From the NCBI RefSeq assembly GCF_964340395.1, contig NC_135565.1, positions 9,913,742-9,977,741 of the forward strand: a stretch of 64,000 nt of DNA, read 5' to 3'. The notes beneath the pieces are model-generated. The model was not told the DNA's origin. It ran no database searches and saw only the letters and a list, made by a program, of their open reading frames with translations. The position numbers and the translations under genes are program-made. Source of the DNA: Glandiceps talaboti. Lineage: Eukaryota > Hemichordata > Enteropneusta > Spengelidae. How positions within the stretch are numbered: position 1 is the stretch's first letter; every line of letters begins with the position of its first letter. This document shows, piece by piece, positions 41,101 through 48,910 of this stretch.

Positions 41101-44100
41101 CTTGGTAATCGACTTTTTCACTACATGGCCCCCCTTACACAAATGGTATGGTCAAACGAAATTTTTTAGCGCCATGTCGGTGATGAACAAATACCTGGTC
41201 GGAACCAAAGCATGGTACAGGTATACGCTACTCCACGTCGAAAGACGGATGATGGGACCAGTCAGTTTCTTCGGCCGGGGGATGGATTTGTAGGTGGGGG
41301 GGGGGGGGGTTCACCCTGTTTTTGAAATTGGCAGTGGGGGTCATGCTGTTTTTGAAAATTGTGGATGGGAGGGGGGTCATTGTGTTTTGGATTGTGATGG
41401 AAGAAAAAAATCCTTTTCTACAATGGCATATAGCCTTGTCTGAAATGTGGTACATGTAAATATTTGTTCTTGTCTCTGTTTCTTACATGAATTCTTTAAC
41501 ATTACTTATACATACCGGTAACTTTACTGTACATGCAATATTATTGCCCCTATACCAATGTTACGGGCCCATTTTTATGTGACATGGGAAACTAATTTAA
41601 AACTTATATTTATGTTAGCTTTTCGAAGCTTGGAATATTACCTCAAAGGCTATGAACAACCTAAACATTGCTGTAACAGAAGCAAAATACTCCAGATCTG
41701 CCAGGGGAAAACCCCAAGGACTCCCTCATCCCCAGAGGTCACCCATGCATTCAACCAACAATCAAATGCACCAACAACCTTTTTACTGTCATAATGGTAT
41801 TAAACTGTTCTTAAATATTTTCACACTATTCTAATTTGAGATGACATGTTGTCTTTAAAGATGTGAAATGTTTGCCAAGATAGTCTAAAATTGCCTTAAA
41901 CTCCAAATCTCCCCTACCAATGATACTACCATTAAATGTGCTGACTTTTACTACGTGTATATAATGATACCATTTAACTTTTTAAGAACATATTTCAACC
42001 CTATGTACGTTATAAAGAATAGTTTCTGATACTTGATGGTGCTGTCTTGCAAAGCATGGATTAAGTTATTGCTTGAAAGGGTCTGAATAGCCTAAATATT
42101 GGCTTTAAGTGTAAAAATATTAAGAACATATTTCAACCCCATGTAAGTTATAAAGAATAGTTTCTGATACTTGATGGTGCTGTCTTGCAAAGCATGGATT
42201 AAGTTATTGCTTGAAAGGGTCTGAATAGCCTAAATATTGGCTTTAAGTGTAAAAGTCCTCCAGGGCTTCTAGAGGGAGACCCCCTCGGACCCCCCACATG
42301 AGGTGGACATATCCCAGTCACAAGCTCTTCCCCTCTTACTGTCAAGATGCTATCAAAGTATATTTCAAAAGTATTTCAACCCTATGTAGTTGCTTTTTAC
42401 ATGTTGGTGCTGTCTTGTAAAGCTTGGAAATTATTGTCTGAAAATGTCTGAAGAGTCTCAATATTGACTTTTTTAAAAACCTCCTGGACTTCTAGAGGGA
42501 GACCTCCTAGGACCCCCCCCCCCCCATAGAAGATGTACATATTCCCTTCTCAAGCTTTCCCCCTACCTTTCACTGTCAAGAAGCTATTAAACTCCTTTTG
42601 GAATATATTTACCCTGTATAGTCAATAATTATAATTATTTTGTGCTAACCCGGGATCATATAAAGTAGATGTAAGACAGTCAAGCAGTCCACACTGAGTC
42701 ACGATCAAAAAATACCTGTCATGTGAATATTATATACGGGAGGAGAGTGTCATCATGTTTTAGAATTAGGTGATAGGAGGGTCAGCCTGTTTTGGTTTTA
42801 CAGATAGGGGTCGACGTCAGTGACTTTTTGTCGGCCCGATTTAAGAATCCACCTCCCCCCCCCCCCCAGACTGGAGAAACTAACTTTCAGAGTTAAAATG
42901 AGTGCCATTGATTGATCCTGTTCTCCTGAAATGCTTGGGTGACTTCTGTCGTTTAGATATCAAAACCAAGTCCACAATAAAGTTTTTTCCGTTCAAGAGA
43001 TTTCGAAAAATACTCCCAACCGGCACCTGTCAGCACTGTATAGAAGTGCATGATTTTAAACAGAGTTGCTACAAAATACAAACTCTGCGGTCATATCTGT
43101 TGCAATTATCCAGTGCGGACTTAAATATCGTATGTATGTGTTTTGTTGTACATATTGTCTTGCTGTGGGGTCATGTTTATTGGCGACCAAAACTCAACAT
43201 ATAATCCATACACTGAAAGCTTATTTTAGGACCAGACAAGACTATAAATTTTAGTACTAAGTATGTTGCAACATGACTAGATGAAACTTTAACAGACACA
43301 GACAAACAGTGATAAGATAAGTCGTGTGAAACTACAACAGAGGGTCCCGGTGTTGTTTTTGTATCAATGTTTGCCAGGTTGATAGTAAGAAAGATAGATA
43401 ATAAAAATAGACTTTTTCGGCACCTTCAAAGCAATTTTTCATTGTCCACACTGATAAAACGACGTTCTGATCACAGGCGTTCGTTTATGTATAACTCCTG
43501 CAATGGTTGTATCATAAAATGGTATAAAACAGCCGCACTCGATCGTTATCATATGTAGCCTTCAAACTAGTAAACAGAGTTGTTGCAATTCAGTCTTGTG
43601 GTGTTTATACTTCGATAGGTTACCATACCATTTTGGGAGGTGCTCAAAATTGGCAATTAGGCAAAACAAAATAAAAATTGTATTTTTCGATAACATGACT
43701 TCAGAAAATAGGTAGGTCGGAATTTTATTTTATTTTACTTTAATTTTTTTACATGACAGACCCCACTGAAGGAAATAATTACTTAGGAGTCATGAATAAT
43801 CATTATTCAACTACCATTTCTGCTGTCTCCTATTACGCAACGTGGCTCACAGCAAACATACCCTACAAAGGCAGAAGATCAATTTGATGTTTCTCTGAAA
43901 TCGCAAGTAATTGTAGGTACTGTAAAAATCATGAAATGACTCTCCAGAAGCTATAGTTTATATGAAAAAAATAACTTCATTTTATGCAGTGGTGTACCCC
44001 TTTAAGAATAATTTACATAGACCAAGGGTTATCTAATATTGCAAACTATTTATTCAAAGAACTATTTGACTTACCTTGATATCCTCCCGTGGGGTTACGA

Positions 44101-45761
44101 TAAATATCGACCGCGAGAAATACAATATGGAGTGTTGTAAATGCCGCAGACGTAGTTATTATCAGTTCGCAATTCGAACGGTCAAATAAATTAAAGAAGT
44201 GGGGATAAGATGGATGGGAAGATATGTAGCCCGCGGCAGATCTCACATATGTATCACCACAAACTGCATTGGTTGAACAGACAACATGGAATAAAGGAGT
44301 GCAAATGAAAAACTATAAAGTAATAATGCATATCTCCATATCTAAACGTAATGCCACTATTTTCAAGTCGGACATTTTTGGATGCTTGGTATAAATATTC
44401 CTGTATAATTACAGTACAACGGTGGCAGAAGTGGGAGTGGCAGATGTTAGGTTTCCAAAACCACCAAACAGTGCAAAAGTTACATGATATAGTGGCAATC
44501 CCCAAAACTAAGTAAACTATGCCCCCTCGCGTAATTACAAATGCTCCCTAAGGCATAACTCACCTTACAATATTATCATTGAATTTAGCAACAGTTCTTC
44601 AATATGAAATATTACCATCGTGGCTACTACTACCTATGTGTTCAGTTTCACCAGATAGGAATATATAAGCACATTCTACAGAATATGTCATTTGTAAAAT
44701 AGTGTCATGAACGCTCCAAAGATATTCTTAAAATCTGTACTTGTAGAAGTACAAACCAACTATAATCAATAACCTTTAGTTTCTAAGAATATTGCAATTT
44801 TGTGTTGCAAATATTATATTCAATGTAGACTTACCAGAATAGTTTCCTTTCTCAAATATATCAACAGTCTGATACGACATTTGAAAACCACGTTGATGTG
44901 CTGTCTCTGTGACAACAAGTTGAATATGTATGTTTGGTCCAGATGATAACACAGAATCCGGAATGTCAGAACCACATATAAATAATAAATCGACCTCTTT
45001 GCCATCTCCAGTCTCTTCATATACTTTCAGGTAATCACTTGAGCAACCAGCTGTTTCCCACAGATCAAATCCAAAGTCGAGAAAGGTCAACTGTGTGGTA
45101 ATATGACAGAACCCCATGACATGTGAGTGTAAGTGTGGCGTACTCGTTGTATTTGCACGAGAGTGAAGCAGAAAACACTGCAAGCACGCGTGCAAATACC
45201 CCTGAGTACCCACACTGGAACTCATGTGGCATTATGTTCTGTTTACATTCATAAGTTTGTGTGAAACGGCAAATTTCCATACAAAAATCATAAAAGTCAT
45301 ACAGCGATCACGTGATTTCGTGTATAGTGAACGATCGTGTACTCATTTGCACGCTGGCATGCAATAATGTTTTTGGTTTTGCACTGCAGCGAAAGTGCCA
45401 CTATTCGTCTGCACCAGTGCAAGTAATTTCTGGTAGATATGCAATAATAGGGAGAGTTTATAAATTATTTAATCATCAAGTGGTTATCTGGATTACAAAG
45501 GATGTGTTGTCGATATTATATTTAATGTTTGCAACACAGTCAAAGGTATGTGTAGTATTCTACTTACTGATTTGATAGATACAGTATAGTACAGGTCAGA
45601 GGACAGTTACTATTTTTAACCATTGCTTACATTTGACATAGCTCATATCTGATATCAAGGTATACGTACTCGTCTGTGTGTTGGTCACTCTAAAATATGC
45701 ACGTCGGAGCTTTTTTCCCCCTTTTTACCTTTCGTATGGGAAGGTTATAATTTAATGAAAA

Positions 45762-45799
<38 letters not shown>

Positions 45800-48421
45800 G
45801 TGTATGTGTGTGTGTGTCTGTCTGTCTGTCTATCTGTCTCTGTCTGTCTGTGTCACCGTTTTCTCAAAAATAGTGCCAATGGTAGCACAACCGTACAGTT
45901 TTAAAAATGTTTACCCACATGCTGACCCATGCTAGGTATAGGTGTTCATTTGCTGGATGATTATCCAGATGCCTATCCAACCCTGTTGTTATCTTTTCAA
46001 TATACGCGATCTTTTGGCTGGTGCTATGGGCGTGGTCTTGTCGCTAGGCATATTTACATACATTTTTGAATGTTAATTCAGTTGTCTATTAATCTCACGT
46101 TATCTTTGTGAAATACACCACCGTTTAGCTGTTGCTATGGGCGTGGTCATGGTTGCTAGGAATATTTGCATACATTTTTTGAATGTTTACTCACTTGCCT
46201 ACCAGATGATGTTGTTATTTAACCAAAATATACTGCCATTTGGTTGTTGCTAAAGGTGTGGTCATGGTTGCTAAGGCCAACAGTTTCAAATGTTTTGAAG
46301 AAATTCTACAGAATAACACTTCAAGAAACATCTCACCAAGTTTCAGTCTCATTGACAAAGCACTTTTTGAGATATAAGTTTTTGATCAAAATTCACATGT
46401 TTACAACTAATTTGCATATCACATATTCATAAGCAATGACATCATGATAATCTGTCCAATCAAAGTCCATCTCTCAAAGAATGCGTTTCAGATAACAATG
46501 GCCCCATGTTATGGCGAATTATTGCAACTGCTGCAAAGCTCGCGGCAATGCAGAAAACTACAGGATACTCACACATACAACTTTCCCAAAAGAAGTCCTA
46601 AAAACTATAATTTGGGACTTTCACATGGCGATTTTTTTGACGCTGCAGTAAAAGAAGCCGTGGTTAGCGACGATGAGTCCAACACAGCTAGCTAGCATGA
46701 ACAGCAAACGTTGTACAGATGCATGCACTGAGTGAATGTGAACGAGCGATTCAAAAGACCCGAGTAAAAGTTACTAGTCTCATTTAAATCCAATATTTGA
46801 AAGGGTTAAAGAGTATAAAGTAAGAACGGGGAACGATTTGTTGAACATTTACATTAAGGGCTGATAAACGGGTACTGTACAGAGTATTAATACTAGTAAG
46901 GGTGATGAATGCAGTCGTCCCCGCATTCTTAACTCCGAAGACGCTGTGCTAAAAGGCCAGCTCAGGTTCAGTTCCTTGTAAAATCAAGAGTATGGTAAAC
47001 AACACTTCAATAACTACAAATTATGAATGGAATAAGATTATCCCGAGTGAACTCGCTTGAATCAGCCAATCTTGGCTTGTTGTAACCATGGCCCTATTGA
47101 GATAATCCAAGTTGTAACCTACTTGGTATTGCTACAAACTCACGATTGTATCGGACGCCCGGTCTGACGGTACAACAAATCCATGCTCTCACAAACCCTG
47201 CTTGACACTTCGAGGCAAGATTTATAGATCATTATTTTATGTTCATACATGTATCAATCCAATCTTGTTTGTAGGGTAGCCGTTTTTTGATTTATTTTGC
47301 CATAATATGGGGAGATCATATTTTAGCATTTATACCCACAGACACTGCCAATTAGTGAGAAAGTGTGAGTAAATATCGGTAAATGTTGGTTAATAAGACA
47401 TGTAGAGTGTAGTTTTTGTTTACTGATGTCTATTACAACCACCAGCAATGTATTTTTTCACAAGGCTGTTGAGTTTTATTCACCTGTTGACTACGCTCGT
47501 CATAGGCTACGTGCTATCCATGTCTCCTTATGACGTCATAAAATCCCGTGGTCTAGGTGGGACCGGAAATACCCGAAAACTCTCGAAGTAAATCCGAAGG
47601 GAAGTGACTGAAAAACGGTCATTTTAAGGTGTTTGCAGACGCTTTTGAAAAGTTTTAAAACCAGAATGCATTTCACAAACATGTAGTCTAGCAAATTAGC
47701 GATAGTGAATGTGAGCATTTTGAATCACCTTTTTAAGAATACACTCTTCAAATTTAATATAATTTAGTACATACATTGATGGTAACAAAGGTTATGTAAC
47801 ATGTAAAGTTTGATAATATAGCTTGTAGTTTTAATGACTCATTTCCATTATTTTCAGTAATTAGGCTATATCTTCAAATGCATACTTCAAATTCAATATA
47901 ATTTAGTACATACTTCATACATGACTAACCGCATATGTTCTGAAAAGCTTGAAGTATGTACCAAATTTAATTGAATTTGCAGAGTGCATTGTTAAGATAT
48001 AGCCTAATTACTGAAAATCATGAATTATGCGAATGACTCATTCAAACTAAAAGCTACATCACCAAGCTTTCCAGAACATATGCGAATAATTATGTATGAA
48101 GTATGTACCAAATTATATTGAATTTGAAGAATGCATTTTGAAAATACAGCCTACTTAATGAAAACCCTTAATTATGCAAATGGATAATTCATATGTCATA
48201 TGCACTTACTTATCATCAATGTATGTACCAAATTATATTGCATTGGAAATGTGCATTCTTAAGATATATAGCCAAATTACGAAAAACTATTCATAATGAA
48301 AATGACTCATTAATATTCATGGTATATTTATCAAAGCCTAATCAGCGCTGGCTATTTCATAAGAACATGTCGCACTAAATTTCGTTTGAATTGAGACAAC
48401 CGTTTCTGAGAAGACAATGAC

Positions 48422-48476
<55 letters not shown>

Positions 48477-48836
48477 CATACGCAGAGCATTTCATCCCTA
48501 AATTATAACCTTCCTTATGGAAGGTAAATAGCGTCTAAACTCATCTCGTGCCACCTTAAGAATTACATTGGGAGTGGGATGGGGGTGGATTAGGGATGAA
48601 TACCATGTAATGCTAACCTTTATCATATTATCGTTCTTCTTGGTGCTGACGTCATAAGTGCAGTCCAATGGCCCACTGACATTGCCGTAATAATTTGGTG
48701 ATGTTAAAACACCTCTTTCATCATCAAAACGCCCACCACATAAATTTTCAGTTTGGGAGTCTCCTATAACCAAGACTGCTGTGACTAAGAAAGAAAGACA
48801 TAGTTCCAAACTAAAGGATACTGCCTTGGACTTCAT
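17776..48836 (-). CDS. CUB/LDLa/EGF/PAN type I membrane protein, 14 coding exons
   Basis: The spliced frame is 2499 nt, exactly 832 codons plus stop. Order by residue: signal peptide 1-25; CUB1 33-155; CUB2 160-286; LDLa1 291-329; EGF 332-371; CUB3 372-500; CUB4 first half 505-561; PAN/Apple 562-635; CUB4 second half 636-704; LDLa2 705-747; transmembrane helix about 760-782 followed by TRRLKK; tail 783-832. Every intron is GT-AG and phases agree throughout. CUB and LDLa modules bind ligands in extracellular receptors and matrix proteins, so a cell-surface binding role is likely. The ligand is unknown. LINE, Gypsy and DNA-transposon remnants fill its introns. I do not recognise a named orthologue. 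A paralogue lies on the opposite strand beyond the left window edge. Confidence 0.85.
18151..18212. repeat. (GT)n microsatellite
   Basis: In the intron between exons 13 and 14, at the place that matches the (CA)n at 33-81 in the left arm. Confidence 0.95.
18240..18720. repeat. AT-rich tandem units ending in (CA)n (microsatellite-linked repeat)
   Basis: Diverged units containing 'AAGATATAGCCTAATTACT' and 'ATGCAAATGACT' precede a CA run (18580-18650) and the tail CGTAACATAACCTCCCCGAGG. The same style recurs at 19950-20110, 20550-20900 and 47740-48490. It resembles mobile repeats that carry a microsatellite near one end. Confidence 0.5.
18776..18930 (-). CDS. CUB/LDLa/PAN gene exon 13: transmembrane segment
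   Basis: Acceptor CTGTGTCTGTCAG, donor GTAAAT, out phase 0. A single hydrophobic helix ([20 protein letters not shown]) is followed by the stop-transfer TRRLKK and a short Cys-rich stretch (LPKCCTQ), giving a type I topology. Confidence 0.85.
19291..19419 (-). CDS. CUB/LDLa/PAN gene exon 12: LDL-receptor class A module 2
   Basis: Acceptor ATTTTTACAG, donor GTCAGT, phase 1-1. [34 protein letters not shown]: six cysteines and the full D-x-x-x-D...SDE calcium site. Confidence 0.9.
19704..19930. repeat. Compound (TCTG)n/(TATG)n/(CATG)n/(GGAT)n microsatellite
   Basis: Successive tetranucleotide blocks differing by one base from each other. Long open frames on both strands ([16 protein letters not shown]) are artefacts. 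Confidence 0.97.
20140..20540 (+). repeat. R1 repeat copy interrupted by an inverted copy of an exon 10 splice junction
   Basis: R1 sequence (TTGAACAAAAAT..., TTTCCATTACTTTCCTCTTTGAT...) is split by 20258-20325. Sequence around the break (AACGTTGAAATTTCCATTAC) is present on both sides of the insert, at about 20233 and 20328. The second half is the imperfect palindrome TTCTTCATTCAGC...GCTGAACGAAGAA. Confidence 0.6.
20258..20325 (+). repeat. 68-bp exact inverted copy of the exon 10 donor region
   Basis: These 68 bases are the exact reverse complement of 21401-21468, which covers the last 11 coding bases of exon 10, its GTTTGT donor and the start of the intron. The copy is in the wrong orientation to be spliced with this gene. 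It looks like templated filler from DNA repair. Confidence 0.85.
21063..21269 (-). CDS. CUB/LDLa/PAN gene exon 11: second half of CUB4
   Basis: Acceptor CATGAATTAG, donor GTAGGT, phase 1-1. [20 protein letters not shown], then C, and [12 protein letters not shown] then [10 protein letters not shown], is a CUB C-terminal half. The SG turn reads NG. Confidence 0.8.
21458..21679 (-). CDS. CUB/LDLa/PAN gene exon 10: PAN/Apple module inside CUB4
   Basis: Acceptor TTTTCCACAAG, donor GTTTGT, phase 1-1, 74 codons. [20 protein letters not shown] followed by KRDCWLKDV is the PAN_4/Apple cysteine pattern. It lies between the exons for the two halves of CUB4. Skipping it keeps the frame and rejoins CUB4. 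Confidence 0.85.
21945..22012. repeat. (TATG)n microsatellite
   Basis: About 16 tetranucleotide units flanked by GTCCGTCCGTC on one side and GTCCATCCGTCCGTC on the other. It lies in the intron between exons 9 and 10. Confidence 0.96.
22169..22339 (-). CDS. CUB/LDLa/PAN gene exon 9: first half of CUB4
   Basis: Acceptor CTTTATTTCTAG, donor GTACGT, phase 1-1. [20 protein letters not shown] and [20 protein letters not shown] match exon 3 in position and phase. Confidence 0.8.
22341..22821 (+). repeat. Tandem duplication unit 1 (contains R1)
   Basis: Nearly the same sequence follows at 22823-23325. The unit starts at the 5' edge of exon 9 (AGAAATAAAGAGAATAGTGACC) and carries a full R1 copy with its palindrome. 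Confidence 0.8.
22823..23325 (+). repeat. Tandem duplication unit 2, includes a duplicated 3' splice site
   Basis: Repeats 22341-22821, including the pyrimidine tract and AG that form the exon 9 acceptor (here CTCTTTATTTCCAG on the minus strand, AG at 22823-22824) but only a few bases of exon-like sequence. Confidence 0.8.
23326..24031. other. Intron 8 remainder, no feature recognised
   Basis: AT-rich intronic DNA with a short (CAGA)n patch near 23880. No exon, RNA gene or transposon is recognised. Confidence 0.5.
24032..24293 (-). CDS. CUB/LDLa/PAN gene exon 8: second half of CUB3
   Basis: Acceptor CTTGTTACAG, donor GTAGGA, ends in phase 1. [20 protein letters not shown], then [10 protein letters not shown] and RGFQLKANA, is a strong CUB C-terminal half. 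Confidence 0.88.
24470..25110. repeat. Diverged tandem repeat with AAGGTCAA motifs
   Basis: Units of about 200 bases each contain a variant of 'TTGAAGGTCAAGGTCAAA' (24485, 24732, 24920, 25060) and a following AT-rich stretch with 'ATTTGACAT'. No coding potential. Confidence 0.5.
25199..25335 (-). CDS. CUB/LDLa/PAN gene exon 7: first half of CUB3
   Basis: Acceptor TATTTCAG, donor GTATGG, in phase 1 and out phase 0. [20 protein letters not shown] and [17 protein letters not shown] fit CUB strands. The intron position after LIN matches that after MIK in CUB1. Confidence 0.82.
25718..25843 (-). CDS. CUB/LDLa/PAN gene exon 6: EGF module
   Basis: Too short for a simple open-frame scan. It was found by translating the minus strand between CTGCCTTCAG and GTGAGT, phase 1-1. 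Six cysteines in EGF order: [19 protein letters not shown], then [14 protein letters not shown]. The G-Y/F-G turn before the last cysteine is intact. Confidence 0.9.
25844..27477. other. Intron 5, no gene recognised
   Basis: AT-rich intron between the LDLa1 and EGF exons. It holds a short dispersed repeat at 26705-26770 (CCGACCCTAAAC core) and a related-looking AT-rich block at 26930-27035. Nothing else is supported. Confidence 0.5.
27478..27600 (-). CDS. CUB/LDLa/PAN gene exon 5: LDL-receptor class A module 1
   Basis: Acceptor TTTATCCAG, donor GTAGGT, phase 1-1. Six cysteines in LDLa spacing ([33 protein letters not shown]), with the acidic calcium-binding D..D...SDE residues present. Confidence 0.9.
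28132..30863. mobile_element. DNA transposon B: GGGA termini, TTA target duplication, poly-C/GGGTCA subterminal repeats
   Basis: Terminal inverted repeats of 34 bp match at 32 positions: GGGAGTGATCAGTTTTTACG... and the complement of ...AAAACTGATCGCTCCC. TTA flanks both ends (28129-28131, 30864-30866). Just inside each end are runs of C followed by 'TGACCC' or 'ATGACCCCCC' units. The 2.7-kb body has no recognisable transposase. TTA targets fit PIF/Harbinger (TWA), but the terminal sequence alone does not prove this class. Confidence 0.82.
30905..32212 (-). mobile_element. Degraded Ty3/Gypsy retrotransposon fragment (integrase region)
   Basis: The minus strand encodes the 3' part of pol. In order: the linker before integrase ([21 protein letters not shown]), a zinc-binding region with a nonsense TAG where LYWPAM is expected, and [12 protein letters not shown]. 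The integrase core (31151-31927) has the D-D-E residues ([39 protein letters not shown]). A frameshift near 31195 follows, after which [20 protein letters not shown] continues in another frame. No LTR is seen. It is a dead fragment in intron 4. Confidence 0.85.
32205..34165 (-). pseudogene. Degraded non-LTR retrotransposon (CR1/L2/Rex-like): endonuclease and reverse transcriptase
   Basis: The minus strand reads an AP-type endonuclease (34163-33576: [40 protein letters not shown]), then a linker (33522-33052) and reverse transcriptase (32983-32210: [48 protein letters not shown]). Several frameshifts break it into separate frames. The reverse transcriptase stops abruptly after WCSVNNLE, where Gypsy sequence starts in the same orientation, so thumb and 3' UTR are missing. 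Confidence 0.88.
34270..34570. repeat. Two diverged tandem units of about 145 bp
   Basis: Both units start ATATTTTCATCATCT and end in a T-rich stretch (34276-34420, 34421-34565). They lie just upstream of the LINE. Sequence from 34570 to 35380 contains no feature that I can name. Confidence 0.6.
35380..35975. repeat. Partial copy of the interior of transposon A
   Basis: Same orientation as 38750-39620 and clearly homologous (TCGTGACTCAGTGTGGACTG, CTAGAAGCCCTGGAGGATTT, TTGAAATATGTTCTTAAAAA). Neither terminus of the element is present, so this is an internal fragment. Confidence 0.75.
36420..37140 (+). repeat. Tandem/dispersed repeat with GCTATGGGCGTGG...TTGCTAGGCATATTTGC core
   Basis: About five units of 110-130 bp, each containing a variant of 'TTGCTAGGCATATTTGCATACATTTTT' and 'CACTTGCCTA'. 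The array ends in a (CAGA)n run at 37376-37400. The same units recur at 45890-46400 and, inverted, at 54500-55140. Confidence 0.7.
37736..37936 (-). CDS. CUB/LDLa/PAN gene exon 4: second half of CUB2
   Basis: Acceptor CTTTCGATAAG, donor GTAAGT, phase 1 both ends. It contains [32 protein letters not shown] and GFEAFYW, the usual DG...C...SG...F...GF.A.Y pattern. The 6-kb intron before it carries the large inverted transposon pair. Confidence 0.8.
38066..38118. repeat. (CA)n microsatellite
   Basis: Intronic CA run immediately outside the left end of the large inverted repeat. Confidence 0.97.
38569..40600. mobile_element. DNA transposon A: GGGACC termini, TTA target duplication
   Basis: Starts GGGACCAGTCAGTTTCTCC and ends with the complement of GGGACCGGTCAGTTTCTTCG. 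TTA is present on both sides (38566-38568, 40601-40603). Subterminal zones carry poly-C runs with 'CATGATGACCC' and 'CAGCATGACCC' units. The interior has four to five diverged tandem units of about 235 bp (TAGCATCTTGACAGTAAG..., CTAGAAGCCCTGGAGG). No transposase is seen, so non-autonomous. Confidence 0.8.
41254..42885. mobile_element. Inverted, end-degraded copy of transposon A
   Basis: Begins GGGACCAGTCAGTTTCTTCG at 41254 and ends ...GACTGGAGAAACT near 42885. TTA flanks are missing and the distal terminus is imperfect. Its interior is complementary to 38569-40600. Confidence 0.75.
41983..42258. repeat. Recent 138-bp tandem duplication inside the inverted transposon copy
   Basis: 41983-42120 and 42121-42258 differ at only a few bases (unit starts TAAGAACATATTTCAACC). 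The opposite arm has a single unit. Confidence 0.85.
44075..44263 (-). CDS. CUB/LDLa/PAN gene exon 3: first half of CUB2
   Basis: Acceptor CAATGCAG, donor GTAAGT, phase 1 at both ends. [20 protein letters not shown] through [20 protein letters not shown] forms the N-terminal strands of a CUB domain. Confidence 0.82.
44835..45090 (-). CDS. CUB/LDLa/PAN gene exon 2: second half of CUB1
   Basis: Acceptor ACCACACAG, donor GTAAGT, ends in phase 1. It reads [20 protein letters not shown], then [19 protein letters not shown] and HQRGFQMSY, a canonical CUB C-terminal half with its two cysteines. Confidence 0.87.
45720..46410. repeat. Microsatellite-linked repeat with (CTGT)n head and GGGCGTGGTC units
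   Basis: A flank with GGGAAGGTTATAATTTAATG leads into (GTCT)n at 45763-45853 and then three units of the GCTATGGGCGTGGTC repeat (45890-46330). The same flank, inverted, follows a (CAGA)n run at 48421-48510. Confidence 0.65.
46445..46640 (+). repeat. Dispersed repeat R2 (inverted relative to 49980-50150)
   Basis: Contains CCAATCAAAGTCCATCTCTC, TTATGGCGAA and ACACATACAACTTTCCCAAA. The reverse complement occurs, diverged, at 49980-50150. Non-coding. It may be a SINE or MITE. Confidence 0.6.
46690..47740. other. Intron 1 segment without recognised features
   Basis: Ordinary AT-rich intronic sequence between the first two coding exons of the CUB/LDLa/PAN gene. No exon, transposon terminus or RNA gene is recognised. 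Confidence 0.5.
47740..48510. repeat. Tandem AT-rich units ending in (CAGA)n
   Basis: Five or so diverged units contain 'GTACCAAATTATATTGAATTTG' and 'AAGATATAGCCTAATTAC', in alternating orientation, followed by (CAGA)n at 48421-48476 and CCTTCCTTATGGAAGG. Same family as 18240-18720 and 20550-20900. Confidence 0.65.
48618..48836 (-). CDS. CUB/LDLa/PAN gene exon 1: signal peptide and first half of CUB1
   Basis: ATG at 48836 opens a leader with hydrophobic core [18 protein letters not shown]1 starts at [20 protein letters not shown]. The exon ends after NMIK at a GTTAGC donor, phase 0. The open frame runs on past this point, but reading through would destroy the CUB fold, whereas splicing to exon 2 restores '[12 protein letters not shown]'. 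Confidence 0.82.
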
Positions 48837-48910
48837 TTCATTCCCTCTCTTGTGAAGTATGGATGTGTTAATAAGTCAGCTAAGGTTGATGATATAGAAC
48901 GGGGTATTCC
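48837..48910 (-). other. Probable 5' UTR part of the first coding exon
   Basis: Upstream of the ATG at 48836 a good acceptor (CTATTCTTTCCTACAG) ends at 48911, so the initiator exon probably starts at 48910 and an upstream non-coding exon exists. The ATG context is GAAATGA. Confidence 0.45.

Larger units (their letters stand above)
38260..43520. repeat. 5.2-kb inverted repeat built around two opposed transposon copies
   Basis: 38260-40600 is complementary to 41254-43520, with a 650-bp centre that contains no recognised gene. Homology continues outside the transposon termini: GCATTGCAGGAGTTATAC...GTCGTTTTATC at 38281 pairs with GATAAAACGACG...GTATAACTCCTGCAATG near 43445-43505. So flanking host DNA was duplicated with the transposon. 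Confidence 0.82.

Noticed and set aside
42902-43204. 100-codon plus-strand open frame
   Set aside because: Lies in the flank of the inverted repeat. The opposite arm is not open in the matching frame, so conservation does not support coding.
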